A DNA stretch of 64,000 bases from Stentor roeselii (GCA_006503475.1 RSEH01000225.1:1-64000); one strand, 5' to 3'. Shown: positions 1-10,215, numbered from the stretch's first letter. Program-made: numbers and translations. Notes: generated by a model not told the origin, from the letters alone.

Positions 1-1967
1 AAAGAAAACCCAACTATATCTTCGAAGGCATTTTTCCATTTTTTAGAACCTTCAAACTTTGGTCTGTATAACTCAATTGCCTCCTTCAAATTTTCTCTTG
101 TAAATTTAAGTTCAGCTATTGACATCTTCCACTTAAATGACTCTGTATATTCAAAAATCAAAACCCTCAGAACTACAATTTTCAAATTCTCATTCTTATT
201 CATTTCATCTTCAGCATAGTTTTTTACGAATATTTGACCCAGACCTTCATTAAGAACATAGTTTTTTCTATTCCCACCTTTCAATTTAATTTCAATTATA
301 TAAACAGTATCTTCAAGTTTTTTTAAATCATTTAAAGGGTAAACAACAAGGCCAATCTTTGTTCTGATCTCTGTGAGTTTTTCTTGTACTACTTCCATAT
401 TAGTTTTGATCAGACTAAGGTAAATTAGATTTTGAAAATGAGCCTCAGGTTCTGCTACCCCTTTTATGAACCTTAGAACTTTTTCCTCAAACTCTTTTAA
501 AAATATTTCTGAATTTTCGAATTCATCTTTGGAAATGATGCCTTGAAAGTAAATGTCTTTCACTCTATTGATCCATATTCGATTTAACTTTTCATAGAAT
601 TCACATCTTACTTCATGATTTGGAATTTTGTAATGATTGTCTTTATCTGCTTTAGTCAAATATCCTGCATCCAGTAATGTTGTCAAAAAAGCCTGTTCAT
701 CAAATGAAATTTTATCTACTTCAGTTTCCTCTTTAGGTATGAACATTACTTCACCTGTTTTGAATAGGTTGTCAATATTAGTACTGATAGGAATTTTATT
801 TAGTGCATCAATAATTATATCAAGACTTCCCGAGTTTGCCCAATAGTTTTGATAAGGTTTTCCTATTCCAGAAATGATTCCATAAATGCAGTGCATTACT
901 GAAAATGGATTGTATATCATTTTATTATTTATTTTATATCCGTTGTACAATTTTGTGATTTTTTTTTTTGCATCTTTTTTATCAAATTTATTGTGAGTAA
1001 TTGAATGAGCTTTATCAATAACAGCATCAAGTTCTTCATTACTAAAACCAAAATGTTCCCCGTATTTCGTATTCCAAGCTGAATCATGCCGAACATTGTT
1101 CATTCCAGAGAAGAAGCCTTGTTTGCATATTCGAGTGACACCCGTAAAAATAGTTAGTTGCAGCAGTTGGCTTTTTTCCTTGATGACCGAAAAAAGTCGC
1201 TTATATAGCTCAAGTCCATATGCATATAAATCATGATTTTTTCCCTTGAGATACAGTAAAGTCTGGTCATATTCATCAACCAGCAATATCGTCTTCTTAT
1301 TGTGGTGCTTATTCAAAGTGACTAATATTAATTCCAGAGTTGTTACTAAGTCTTCATAAGTTATCTCTAAACTTCGACTCTTACTTAAAAATTGATTGAA
1401 TAATTCTGTATCAAAAGTACCAACTACTGAATTTGATGTTAATAAATAAGAATGACTTTTTATTATATTCCTGAGTCTATGTTTAAATGCTTCTCTTATT
1501 CCAAATTCAGAATTTTCAACACTATCAGGAAACGTTAGAGAAACAACAGGAACTGTACCTTGCAAATCAATAATTGCAGTTTCCTTATGTTCTTCCGTAA
1601 TTGGATTAAAGGGCATAATTTCACGACCAATGAGCATCTTAGAAAATTTTTCTTTTTTAACTTTATCCTCTATAATCATACCTTCTGGTGAAAGATCTGG
1701 CTGGAAAAAACTCTCAATCATCTTCATGTTTAGAGATTTTCCCCATCTCCTTGGCCTAGTCAATAGAACTGCCCTTTCTGTTATAATATCTTTTATCAGA
1801 AATGATTTATCTACATGAATGAGATTTTTTGAAAGTACTTCATCGAAACTTTGATAATTCGGAATCATTCTAATTGAAAGATTAAAAAAGCTATCATCAA
1901 CTGTTGAAAAGCTCTTTCTGATGACTTTCAAGCAAGACACTGCATTCCTACACTGCCAAAAAAACAT
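1..1967 (-). CDS. AAA-ATPase-like / PD-(D/E)XK nuclease-like protein, copy A (3' end off window)
   Basis: Reading the minus strand from the ATG at 1965-1967, the frame stays open to the window edge, so only about 11 codons including the stop are missing compared with the copy at 11731-13716. The two are nearly identical (about 97-99 % by eye). It shows the same parts: MFFW start, presequence-like N-terminus ending in RKSFST, Walker A in RPRRWGKS, Walker B in LLVDEYDQ, and a C-terminal nuclease-like fold with an EIKLKG motif. The position of the usual catalytic Asp reads Gly (TKIGLVV). This domain pair (Pfam AAA-ATPase_like plus PDDEXK_9) is known mainly from bacteria. Its function in this organism is unknown. 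Confidence 0.85.
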   Translation of the reverse strand, partial: MFFWQCRNAVSCLKVIRKSFSTVDDSFFNLSIRMIPNYQSFDEVLSKNLIHVDKSFLIKDIITERAVLLTRPRRWGKSLNMKMIESFFQPDLSPEGMIIEDKVKKEKFSKMLIGREIMPFNPITEEHKETAIIDLQGTVPVVSLTFPDSVENSEFGIREAFKHRLRNIIKSHSYLLTSNSVVGTFDTELFNQFLSKSRSLEITYEDLVTTLELILVTLNKHHNKKTILLVDEYDQTLLYLKGKNHDLYAYGLELYKRLFSVIKEKSQLLQLTIFTGVTRICKQGFFSGMNNVRHDSAWNTKYGEHFGFSNEELDAVIDKAHSITHNKFDKKDAKKKITKLYNGYKINNKMIYNPFSVMHCIYGIISGIGKPYQNYWANSGSLDIIIDALNKIPISTNIDNLFKTGEVMFIPKEETEVDKISFDEQAFLTTLLDAGYLTKADKDNHYKIPNHEVRCEFYEKLNRIWINRVKDIYFQGIISKDEFENSEIFLKEFEEKVLRFIKGVAEPEAHFQNLIYLSLIKTNMEVVQEKLTEIRTKIGLVVYPLNDLKKLEDTVYIIEIKLKGGNRKNYVLNEGLGQIFVKNYAEDEMNKNENLKIVVLRVLIFEYTESFKWKMSIAELKFTRENLKEAIELYRPKFEGSKKWKNAFEDIVGFS

Positions 1968-2031
1968 TATAAATATGTCTGATAAGTAAATTTAATTAAC
2001 TCTACCATAAAGAAGTCCATGTAAGTGGTAA
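1..2031. repeat. Left arm of near-identical 2-kb inverted repeat
   Basis: This arm matches about 11672-13716 in opposite orientation at about 97-99 % identity. The match includes 64 bp upstream of the start codon and stops abruptly near 2031/11672, where flanking similarity becomes weak. The left end is cut by the window. The spacer between the arms is about 9.6 kb. The high identity implies a recent duplication or gene conversion. Confidence 0.85.
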
Positions 2032-2458
2032 TGGATCGTTTCAGATTTACCGTAAATGATGATTATTACTGTTTTCGAGTTTCTTACTATTGAGGTTTGC
2101 AGATTTTTCTTTAGTTTTGAATCGCGGTAAGAAATCTGAATGCTTTTTGGGTCGATCAGCGATTAATTATTGAGGTTAGTGCCTTTAGATATTTGTTTTT
2201 TTTTAACTCTTTTAGACGAAGACTTTCTGCACTGGCTTAAGGAATTCGCTCGAAACCAGCCATATGATTGCTGAAATGATCATGTATAATATCTTTCCTT
2301 CAATTAAATCTTAAAAATCCAACTTACCATCTAAAATCTTGCAAGTCATAAAATATTTAATACATAAAAAGAATTAAATTCCCTTTAACTTATTTCTCAC
2401 TTTTTCACAGCTTATCCTTCTTATCAGAATCCATTTTTATTGTAAATTTATTTCTGTT
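2032..2458. other. Intergenic region, copy A upstream side and promoter of the 2459 gene
   Basis: The first ~25 bp still resemble the upstream flank of the other ATPase/nuclease copies (GTTTCAGA). The rest is AT-rich. The last ~60 bp before 2459 are pyrimidine-rich and G-poor, as before other genes here. No further gene is visible. Confidence 0.5.
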
Positions 2459-2800
2459 ATGAATTTTATTCCAAGTTCCGACCCATCATCCTCGATTATC
2501 CCCGAAAAATCCCCTCTCACTTATTTCCCGTCATTGGGATTATCTAAAGAGCAGCTGCTCGAAATATCGATAATCTCACTCGAAAGTGAAAGAGATGACC
2601 TGCTATCTAAAGTAAGTGACCTACGTCAATTAATAAAGCGAATAACCCACCAACAAGATCAGGAATCAAAAAGAAAAAACAGGCTTCACGAAGACTATCA
2701 ACAAAAAATCAGATGTCTGGAATCAGCTCTTCATGTTTCAGAAACCCATTCAGCGCATTTTTCCAAAGTGAAAGACTACTGGATTGATTTCATAAACTAA
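2459..2800 (+). CDS. Small coiled-coil protein, unknown function
   Basis: This is a 113-residue frame with a clean ATG and a TAA stop. Residues ~30-100 are heptad-like and rich in Glu, Lys, Gln and Leu, predicting a short coiled coil. The N-terminus is Ser/Pro-rich. I do not recognise the family. The stop lies only 14 nt before the ATG of the next gene on the same strand. I looked for a GTA...AG intron that would join the two frames and found none. Coding is supported by codon style, by the G-poor leader and by the compact spacing seen at other real genes here. It could instead be the 5' part of a two-cistron transcript. Confidence 0.6.
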   Translation: MNFIPSSDPSSSIIPEKSPLTYFPSLGLSKEQLLEISIISLESERDDLLSKVSDLRQLIKRITHQQDQESKRKNRLHEDYQQKIRCLESALHVSETHSAHFSKVKDYWIDFIN

Positions 2801-2814
2801 GCATTAGCTCATAA

Positions 2815-3342
2815 ATGGATCTTGTTTTAGATAAGGATATTCGTCAAATATCTTCTTTAAAAGAGTTTTATCTCTATTTGTTCGAAAGAACAAGAAGCAC
2901 CTTAGAAGAGGTATACTTTGCTGTGGAAGAAGAAGGAAATGGTTATTTGATCAAGAGTGAAAATGACTTTGAAGCTATGAAAAATTTTTGTGAAAAGCTG
3001 CAGAAATTTTTTCCAAGAATTTTTGTGAAAAATGAGTCTTTTCCTGATTTTAGGATTGTTGAAGAAGAAGGAACAACTAATGGAGCACTGGTGAGAGTTG
3101 AGAGTGATTACTGGAAAGAATGGACTATTCAAAGTATTGGGCCTGCATATATTTCACATATAGCTAGTAAGTGCCTCCAAAATCTCTTTTCTTTTGAAAA
3201 AATAGAAGAAAATTTGTATATTGTGAAGTTTAGGTATTCTGTTAAGAAAAAAGATCTTGAGTTTAACTTTACAGCTCAGCTTTACTATGAAGGTGCTCCT
3301 TATCCAATAGGTCCAGAGTTATGGATAAATTTCAGGACTTAG
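2815..3342 (+). CDS. Conserved-looking 175-residue protein, unknown function
   Basis: ATG at 2815, TAG stop at 3340-3342. The protein has a mixed alpha/beta composition, several aromatic residues and acidic stretches (EEEGN, EEEGTTN), and ends in a hydrophobic beta-rich segment. There is no signal peptide or membrane span. It is not recognised. The gene follows the 2459-2800 gene after 14 nt and converges on the large coiled-coil gene with only 12 nt between the two stop codons. That spacing leaves almost no 3' UTR unless the transcripts overlap. Confidence 0.65.
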   Translation: MDLVLDKDIRQISSLKEFYLYLFERTRSTLEEVYFAVEEEGNGYLIKSENDFEAMKNFCEKLQKFFPRIFVKNESFPDFRIVEEEGTTNGALVRVESDYWKEWTIQSIGPAYISHIASKCLQNLFSFEKIEENLYIVKFRYSVKKKDLEFNFTAQLYYEGAPYPIGPELWINFRT

Positions 3343-3354
3343 TTTATAACATTA

Positions 3355-5568
3355 TTATTGCATATAGTTATTTGTTCTTTTAGACAATGAAATAGGGGGT
3401 AAATCAGGAGTCTGAGCCAACCCTGAAGGAACACACATAGAAAGACTTGAAACTGGTCTCCAATGAGGTTTCGGCGTTTTCGACTTCCTCGTCCTATCGA
3501 CAGAGACTTCTTCCTGATGTCCCTGGGGCAATCCTTCAATAATTTTCCTCTGAAACTCAAGTAATTCAATCCTCGTAAACGAAGAATCCTTATAAAATAC
3601 AAGACTCGGCGTATAAGCCAAGCAAGCAATTTTAAAAGCAGAAGTAATCAAATTGACCTGTCCCGAGCAAGAGATGCATTGTTTATCAAGAGAAACCGAA
3701 GCTCTTCCAAAAGCCGTTCCAGGTTTTGCCGTTTTCGTTTTAGTTTCTTTATACCCAATCAAAGCAATAGCTTCCCTATCAATTTCATCCTGATACTGCA
3801 AAGCGATTCCAATTTTCAAGAACTCATGAATTTTACTTAAAACATTTTGCATTGTATCCAATTTTCGAAGTTGATTTTCTTGAATAATCGTGAAATTTTC
3901 AGCTTGTTGGTGAATTTTGGAGAATTCGTTGTTATTATCGTTGTGGTCTCTTTTTCTCTGAGAAGAAGCGGCATTGCATTCATAAACAGCTTGTTGCACT
4001 TGGTAGTCAATAGACTGAACAGTTTTCGAGGTGTCATCCATGAACTTATCAAGAATTTCTTGAATATTTTTTATTTTTTCAGCAGCGACTTCCCGAGTAT
4101 TTTTTATTTCAACTAAAACGAACTCTAAGTCTTTTTCTTCTTTTTTTGAGAGTTTTTCTAGTTCAGAGTAAGTTTCTTTTATAAAGTTTCTATTTTGGTC
4201 GATTTGATTGTAAATTTTTTCATCTTCCACTTGAAGCTGGTCAGTCGTCTGGTGAATCGAGTTGATTTCACCAGTGAACTTCTGAGAAATTTCAATAATT
4301 TGACTTGTAAAGTCAGTTAAAGTCATGTTGCATTGACCGATCATTTCTTTCAAAGCTTCAATTTCCCCACCATAGTCTTTCACTCCGATGATCTGTGCAA
4401 AGACCTCGGCATTTTCCTTAAAAACTTGAAGATTATTCGCAAGTTCATCAGATTCACTTTCAGAGCTTGACTCATGAAGGTTTTTTTTTGACTGCTCATG
4501 ACTTCCTTCAATATAAGCGACTTTCACTTCCAAGTCCTTCATTTTTTCTTCATGAGTTTTAAGTTTATTGTCCATAGTAAGTAAATCCGCGATTTTGAAC
4601 TTTTTTTTCTTTTTCTTCGGAATTTCTGTATTAATCAATGCCTGGCTTCTTTCACTAAATTCTAAAATTTTTGCCTTTAAAACTTCAGGAATAGAAAGGT
4701 TTTCAAATCTGGGAAGAATGGAAAATTCGGTCTCTGCGATTTTCTTTCGAGTGGGTAAATCAGTGAAGGTTGAATATAAAATTTCAGTTATTTGACTGTG
4801 GGTTTGAAGAGGTTGTTCTGTTTGAAGAGAGCTGAGGTTGTCTTTAAGTTTTTTTATTGATTCTGTTGACTGTCTGTTGTAGTTCAGGGTTAATGAACGG
4901 ATTCTTTCAGTTTGGTCTTTGAATTCTTTTTTGGCTTTTGAAAGTGATTCTGAAAGTGACTCAATTTGTTCTGCTGAGTCTTGAGTCAACCTTGCAGTAT
5001 TTTTCGATAACAGGTCAAGTTCCGAGAACTCTTTTGTCAGACTTTGCACTTTTCTTTCAGTGTTCAAAGCGAAAATTTCTAGTTCTTTTCTTTTTTCTTC
5101 TTCAGATTCAAACCCAGCTTTCATTTCTTGTTCATGTTGAGAAAGGTTATCAGATAAACTAGTTCTTGTCGAGTTCAGGTTCTGTTCAACTATCTGAATA
5201 TCAAGTCTTAAACATTCAGCTTTTCCATTCAAAGCTTCAATATTTTCCTCATTCGTCGTCACTCTCGAAGCTAAAAGTTCAGCAGCGTCTCTGATTTTTT
5301 CTCTTTCATTTTCAGCTTTTAAGTCAAATATCCTGAGATCAGATTCAAACTGAATAAGTCTTCGAGCATATTCATCAAGAATAGTAAGTCGATTATTAAT
5401 TCTTTCAATCATCGTTTCTTGACTTTCAAGTCTTCGAGAATAGATGTCTTCAGCGATTTTTAACTGGTCGATTAGCTTTTTATGATCGTTTGTCCTTCGA
5501 ACAGTCGGCTCGACGAGGTCGAGGATGAGAGTTCGCGCTTTGGTTTCAAGAACAGGCCAGTATTCCAT
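3355..5568 (-). CDS. Large coiled-coil protein with C-terminal CxxC module
   Basis: A 737-residue protein. Residues ~15-560 are almost continuous heptad-type coiled coil rich in Glu, Lys, Gln, Ser and Leu, including a poly-Lys run and an acidic Ser stretch. The C-terminal ~150 residues leave the coil and contain LDKQCISCSG, a CxxC pair that could bind metal, followed by a compact hydrophobic segment and a basic Pro/Ser-rich tail. This layout (long coil plus Cys-containing end) is common in ciliary or basal-body proteins, but I cannot assign a family. The start is supported by the G-poor leader above 5568 on the sense strand. It ends in TAA. Confidence 0.8.
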   Translation of the reverse strand: MEYWPVLETKARTLILDLVEPTVRRTNDHKKLIDQLKIAEDIYSRRLESQETMIERINNRLTILDEYARRLIQFESDLRIFDLKAENEREKIRDAAELLASRVTTNEENIEALNGKAECLRLDIQIVEQNLNSTRTSLSDNLSQHEQEMKAGFESEEEKRKELEIFALNTERKVQSLTKEFSELDLLSKNTARLTQDSAEQIESLSESLSKAKKEFKDQTERIRSLTLNYNRQSTESIKKLKDNLSSLQTEQPLQTHSQITEILYSTFTDLPTRKKIAETEFSILPRFENLSIPEVLKAKILEFSERSQALINTEIPKKKKKKFKIADLLTMDNKLKTHEEKMKDLEVKVAYIEGSHEQSKKNLHESSSESESDELANNLQVFKENAEVFAQIIGVKDYGGEIEALKEMIGQCNMTLTDFTSQIIEISQKFTGEINSIHQTTDQLQVEDEKIYNQIDQNRNFIKETYSELEKLSKKEEKDLEFVLVEIKNTREVAAEKIKNIQEILDKFMDDTSKTVQSIDYQVQQAVYECNAASSQRKRDHNDNNNEFSKIHQQAENFTIIQENQLRKLDTMQNVLSKIHEFLKIGIALQYQDEIDREAIALIGYKETKTKTAKPGTAFGRASVSLDKQCISCSGQVNLITSAFKIACLAYTPSLVFYKDSSFTRIELLEFQRKIIEGLPQGHQEEVSVDRTRKSKTPKPHWRPVSSLSMCVPSGLAQTPDLPPISLSKRTNNYMQ

Positions 5569-6039
5569 TTCTAAATTTTAAGAAAATTATTTGAAAATGA
5601 CTTTGATGTTTTGTGGGTTGTGGAAGTTTTAAAGGTTTGATAATGGGAGCGTTACTGGGAAAAAAGGATTGGAATGAAGGGAAATTTTTTTGTTGATTAG
5701 AGGTTTGAATTGTGGAGATGTTGGAAAATTTTTGTGGTGAAAGAAGTTTCAGCTTTGTAAGAACTTTCAGGATGTTTTAGTTTGAGGTGAGTTTTTTTTG
5801 TTTTGTTTTAAATTTGGGGAAGAAGATGGTTCAAGATTTTTCTCAATGTTGATGAGATACCCAGTATTCAAAAGCGATAATATTCTAAAAATATCTAAAA
5901 ATAGTAAAAAAAAGCAACAATATTCTTTTAATACCAAAAAACAATAAAAAAATCAATAATATTCTTTTAACACCTAAAAATACTAAAAAAAGTTCTCGAA
6001 TTCTCTAAAAATCACTGAAACTACTTCTTCCCAATAAAA
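5569..6039. promoter_or_regulatory. Divergent intergenic region between coiled-coil gene and TFIIA gene
   Basis: This 471-bp spacer lies between two divergent starts. The left half (5580-5830) is rich in G/T on plus, meaning C/A on the sense strand of the minus gene. The right half (5870-6039) is G-poor on plus and contains short A-rich repeats of the type AATATTCTTTTAA-(C/T)ACC (around 5930 and 5965). The two halves look like separate leaders of the two genes. Confidence 0.45.
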
Positions 6040-6663
6040 ATGAAAACAAAAGACATCACAAACGATGCTCTTATAGAACAAACCATAGTCGAAGTCATGA
6101 AAAAGATGAAGCCAACCATGAACCTAAGCGGTTATTCCGAATCAACGATTCGTAAAATCGAGCAGATGTGGCGAAAAAACCTTTTAAAAGAGCCAAAAAC
6201 TGAATTCGCTAATTTAAGCAGAGTGATAAAAGAAAGAATTGTGAAGCCTCAGGTGTTACTCGAAGTGAAAAAAGAAAGTCCAGTCCTTAAAGCACCAAGT
6301 CCAGAATCCCAAAAATTTTCAGAGAATGAAGACGAGTCCCTCGATGATTACAAAGACCCCGCTCTTGAAGAATTCGAAGAAACTAAAAGAGAAAATGAAG
6401 AAGCTGAGAAGAAAAAAGAAATGAAAGAAGAAGAAAAAGAATCTCCTTTGTCTGATGATATTTTCGTCAGTGATGACGACACAAAATTAGATGACCCGGT
6501 CGCTGATGTTTATATTCACGCCTTATACGATAACGTAAAAAGAAAGAAAACTAAATGGACAGCAGTCCTTCAGCCATGTGTTCTCCAGCGTCAAGGTAAA
6601 CATGAAATGTACTTTAAATACGCGCAATGCACTTTCAACTCAACAAAAACAGACAACCATTAA
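6040..6663 (+). CDS. Transcription initiation factor IIA large (alpha/beta) subunit
   Basis: A 207-residue protein with the TFIIA alpha/beta plan. The N-terminal helical region (residues ~8-60, ALIEQTIVEVMKKM then IEQMWRKNLL) matches the four-helix-bundle part. The middle is an acidic Glu/Lys linker (residues ~95-150). The C-terminal beta-barrel segment (residues ~155-200) contains the hallmark YDNVKRKKTKW, equivalent to YDKVxRxKNKW in TOA1/GTF2A1, which contacts TBP and DNA. TFIIA stabilises TBP on promoters for RNA polymerase II. The protein is short compared with the human subunit (376 residues) because the linker is short. ATG lies in an A-rich context; it stops at TAA. Confidence 0.85.
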   Translation: MKTKDITNDALIEQTIVEVMKKMKPTMNLSGYSESTIRKIEQMWRKNLLKEPKTEFANLSRVIKERIVKPQVLLEVKKESPVLKAPSPESQKFSENEDESLDDYKDPALEEFEETKRENEEAEKKKEMKEEEKESPLSDDIFVSDDDTKLDDPVADVYIHALYDNVKRKKTKWTAVLQPCVLQRQGKHEMYFKYAQCTFNSTKTDNH

Positions 6664-6701
6664 CTTAGATTACTAAACTGTATAACTTACTGGAACTTTA
6701 A

Positions 6702-7793
6702 CTAATACGGTGAACTATTCGATAAGTTCAAAATAATCTCAGTCCATAAAGGCTTGAGTTTCGCATTGAACAGGTTATCACAACCTTCCTTCACCACTTT
6801 CAATAAGTCGAGTTTCATATCGGCGTCGCAAAATATTGAAGCTGTTCGAATCACATAACTTCCATATTGACTACTTAGAAGCTCCTGGATTTTTCCATTA
6901 GAAAGCAATTCACCTATCAGGCATCTGCGAATATTTTCGACTTTTAAAGCCTTTTCCATCACATTTGATGAAAATTTTTGAAGACATAGTTGAGATACTC
7001 TCCCTTGCATCGCACAGATGAACTCGTGAGATGCTTCTTCACCCCACAGGTCGAGAACTGTTTGAAGCGCGTAGTTGCCGTAGGGATGCTGCATTAGAAG
7101 TAAGGCACTTCCGAGGACTTCGCTCATTATTGCCGGGTCATTGCAGGACTTTTTAACGACACAAACTCCAAGTTTATCCAAAGCAAGTTCTTCCACATGT
7201 CCTTTAATCTCTCTAGTGACAAAATACCGATTATTGACTGTGACAAGCAATCTCTGCACAACATGCGAAGAATTCAAATCTTTACTCATTTCCACAATTT
7301 TCCCTTTAAAAGCACTTTGGTAGATCTCTTCTTCTTCCCTTAAATTCATCATCGCAATCAAATTCTGAAGAGCATGAGTTCCTCTCGGGTTGAAAGATAT
7401 CTCAACTAACGACGGCCTCAACTGAGAAAGTATCTCCAGACGATGATTCGCTGAACAGTTATGAAAAAGCGTCTGGCATATGTAGTTCCCATAAATGTCA
7501 ACCATTAGGGTTGAAAGGTTTGGAAGAAGCAGAGAGATTATCTTGTTTAACTCATCAGGCTGTGCTTTAGAAATCACCTGCTGCATTAACTTGCTTGTTG
7601 ATTTGTTGCGAGGCACTGATTTGAACAGATCAAGAGAAATTTCATGAGAACTGGTATCAACGAATGACATGCTCTGGGAACTGAGACCTGTGCTTAATCG
7701 CTCTTGACTCAAGCCGTCATCACCTTGGCATGAAATAGATTTTAATGATTTCAGCTTTTGAATGCTGTATTGGCCTTGTCCAATGTTATCCAT
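6702..7793 (-). CDS. Pumilio/PUF-family RNA-binding protein (PUF1)
   Basis: A 363-residue protein made mostly of PUF repeats (residues ~65-355) after a short Ser-rich N-terminus. PUF proteins bind UGUA-type elements in mRNA 3' UTRs and control stability and translation in the cytoplasm. RNA-contact triplets visible in order are NYxxQ (YGNYICQ), THxxQ (RGTHALQ), SHxxQ (SSHVVQ), VCxxK (LGVCVVK), NYxxQ (YGNYALQ), SNxxE (SSNVMEK) and SYxxR (YGSYVIR). The SNxxE repeat, which classically reads G, is kept, but the fifth and last repeats depart from the standard CRxxQ and NYxxQ. It is paralogous to the gene at 16746. Stop is TAG, and the gene converges on the TFIIA gene with 38 nt between stops. Confidence 0.92.
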   Translation of the reverse strand: MDNIGQGQYSIQKLKSLKSISCQGDDGLSQERLSTGLSSQSMSFVDTSSHEISLDLFKSVPRNKSTSKLMQQVISKAQPDELNKIISLLLPNLSTLMVDIYGNYICQTLFHNCSANHRLEILSQLRPSLVEISFNPRGTHALQNLIAMMNLREEEEIYQSAFKGKIVEMSKDLNSSHVVQRLLVTVNNRYFVTREIKGHVEELALDKLGVCVVKKSCNDPAIMSEVLGSALLLMQHPYGNYALQTVLDLWGEEASHEFICAMQGRVSQLCLQKFSSNVMEKALKVENIRRCLIGELLSNGKIQELLSSQYGSYVIRTASIFCDADMKLDLLKVVKEGCDNLFNAKLKPLWTEIILNLSNSSPY

Positions 7794-8214
7794 TAGTTTA
7801 AATGATTATTTTTGCTTTTATTTGGGAATGAAGCTCTGGAAGTTTTTTGGGAATTGTGTGAGATGAGAGAAAAGGAGATTTGATATTTTTTGAATGATTG
7901 AGAAGGAATTTTAGGGGGTTGTGTCAGATGAAGTGATTTAAAATTTGTTGATGTTTTTTGGGTTTTGATGTTTTAAAGGGTTAGATGGGGTTATTAGAGG
8001 ATAAAAGAAATTTTAGTAGTTTTAGAATCATTAGAGGTCTTACATCAGCTTGTAGAACTGAGTTACTGGAATTCACCGAACTTGTTTAAAATATGATTAT
8101 ATAACATTTACACCATATAAATAGTTGATATATTTTCACGATCATTTTTTATAAAACTAGAAAATTTGATCGCTTAATCTAAATATTAAACCAAAACTAT
8201 TTTAATAAATTAGG
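7794..8214. other. PUF1 upstream region
   Basis: The first ~240 bp are G/T-rich on plus, hence C/A-rich and G-poor on the PUF1 sense strand, as upstream of other genes here. The remainder is plain AT-rich sequence with no frame or repeat that I can support. Confidence 0.5.
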
Positions 8215-8450
8215 CTAACACTTCATCAATAATAGATCTAATACAAAAACCTTAAAATAATCAAAAATTTTGAATTTCTTTAAAAACTTTAAAAAATCAT
8301 CGAGGCTTTCGTTCTGAAATCTAGAATTTACAATAAGTTGCCCAATTTCAAATTCTGAAACCTTCTCATCAAATTTTTGAACGCTATTTCACTCGGATTT
8401 TCACATATTTAATTCATTCACTACGACTCTGGCTTCAATATTTCTCTCCA
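8215..8450 (-). pseudogene. Decayed coding remnant, unknown family
   Basis: On the minus strand an open stretch of roughly 50 codons (containing KVSEFEIGQLIVNSRF and then FLKFLKKFKIF) has protein-like composition, with a second short open piece upstream in a neighbouring position beginning MERNIEARVVVNE. Stops separate them and there is no intact gene. It is too short to assign. Confidence 0.35.
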
Positions 8451-8639
8451 TTTAATCAAAAAAATCCTGACTTTAAAAATGTTGTCTGGTAAGAAAAGGT
8501 CCTAGATTATCAGCTAGATCTCAGAATTTAATCCTTAAATTGAAGTAATCCACGAGACAAAAAAATGAAATCATCATAAATTGATTACTCAAAGTAATTA
8601 TTGATGATTAATTAGTTTTAAAAGCAGCGAGAAGTTGAT

Positions 8640-10215
8640 CAAGAGTATCAGAGTCCTTTTTTTTCTATAGAAATAATTTTCAATGCGTTTTCATTCAAAG
8701 TTTCAAGTCCATCCCTTCCAAACTTCTGAATAAAGTCTTTGATTTCCTTTTGAAGCGGGTTCAGTTTCAACGCCCTTAAACAATCAAAGGTTGTCTTTCG
8801 GAATCATTTAGACCCTTGAGTTCAATAAATCATAATAGCGTCAGCGACGTTATTTTCTTCATCTTCCGTCAGTTGTACCTAGTTTTGTTTTTTTCTTCAA
8901 TTTTATTATACTCTTAATTATTATCTTCTAATGACAGAAGCCTCTCCTCCTGAATAGAGACTTTTTTCAACTTGAAGTCTTTTCCAGAGTAAATCGATTT
9001 AATCAAGCCTGATAATATCAGATTTTTCCGCTTTTTCCACTTCTAAAAACGTGGACTCTTCATCACAAGATATTTCTTTACAGGTCTTTTTTAGACTTTC
9101 CAAAACCCCAAGCGTTAAAGAGACTTGGGGAAGATTGAGAACAGTTCTGACTTTTTTGATGATATCTTCGAGGTTAGAGTGAATTTTCGAAGATGCTGAA
9201 TTCTCTTTAAAACTTTACAAGAGTTTTCTTTCACTTTCAATGAACTTGCTGAGGCCCTGAAGTTGGACGAAGTACGGACTCGAGCTTTCTTTGAGATTGA
9301 GGAAAATTACTCGTTTCTGGCCTTTTCACATTTTTTTTAAAGTAAGGAAAGCTGCTTGTCCTGTTCGCTGATAGACTTTTGAAGCTTCTTAGAGAGTTCA
9401 TCACGTTTCAAGTACCTTCAACAACTGTCGGAATATTAGACAAGCCAGTTGCAACTCTGATTCTCTTGAAAGCCTCTTCAGCGTCTTGAGAGTCCCTGAA
9501 AGCTTTTTCCTGTTTAGAGTTGAGAAGCACCCAGTAGATTTTTAACAGATTATCTATTCCTTCTAAGCGATTTCTTCATCGTTTCTGTTCTGATTCACTC
9601 CAATTTCAGCGATTTCCGCTTGTTTCACGATACGGAGCTGTCTTCTTTCACTAGCTTGTTTTTTGCTATTAGCTGTTTCCTCAAGTCGTTTTATAAAATC
9701 TTCTTTATTCTTTTGCTCGATTTTCAAGTTTTCGTTCAAGTTACTCAGTTGTGACTGTAAATTTTTTTCTTTGTTCTTTCGTGATTTCGTCTCGTATTCG
9801 TGCAGGTGGGCCTTCAGAATAGTGAGGCTATTGTGAAGAAAGGACTTTTTAGCTTTCGATTTTTGTTCTGGTCAAGACGTGCTCCAGGGACCAGTTGTCT
9901 TGAAGTTCTTTTTCCAGTTTTGACCTGTAACTTGAAAGTTCTTTTGAAAGTTGCTTGATTCTTGATGAGATTGAAGACTGGTCCTTGGTGCAGGTCTTTG
10001 TCGTGATTTCTAGCTTTGAGATCTGCTCGCGCTTTTGACTGTTCTGGTTCAATAAGTGGTCGTAAGCTTTTCGGATCATTACTAGTTGAAGGGTTATTTC
10101 ACGGATTTTTTCGTCGTTGTCTTGAATGAAAAATCATCGTTGTCTCGGGTTTGGGAGAGGTTGAAACGATTTGAAAGTAAAAGGGTTGATAACTCTTTTT
10201 TCATTGGGGTTTGCA
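8640..10215 (-). pseudogene. Pseudogene of a long coiled-coil protein
   Basis: The minus strand shows coiled-coil-coding sequence for about 1.6 kb, broken by many stops and frame changes. The start is probably the ATG at about 10215 (MQTPMKKELSTLLLSN). The longest clean piece, 9849-10079 (76 residues, LVMIRKAYDHLLNQN reading), is heptad-like, and further coil pieces in shifting frames run down to about 8640 (for example LNENLKIEQKNKEDFIKRLEE near 9720). The G-poor sense-strand leader above 10215 is still visible. It resembles the living gene at 3355-5568 in type, but I see no convincing residue-level match, so it may be a different coiled-coil gene. Confidence 0.65.

Noticed and set aside
637-846. 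Open frames at 637-846 and 12852-13061 (opposite strands) coding the same 69 residues
   Set aside because: They are antisense shadows of the two near-identical ATPase/nuclease copies, not an independent small gene.
2750-2830. Intron joining the frames 2459-2800 and 2815-3342
   Set aside because: No GTA...TAG of 15-16 nt covers the stop, and the two proteins show no sign of forming one domain.
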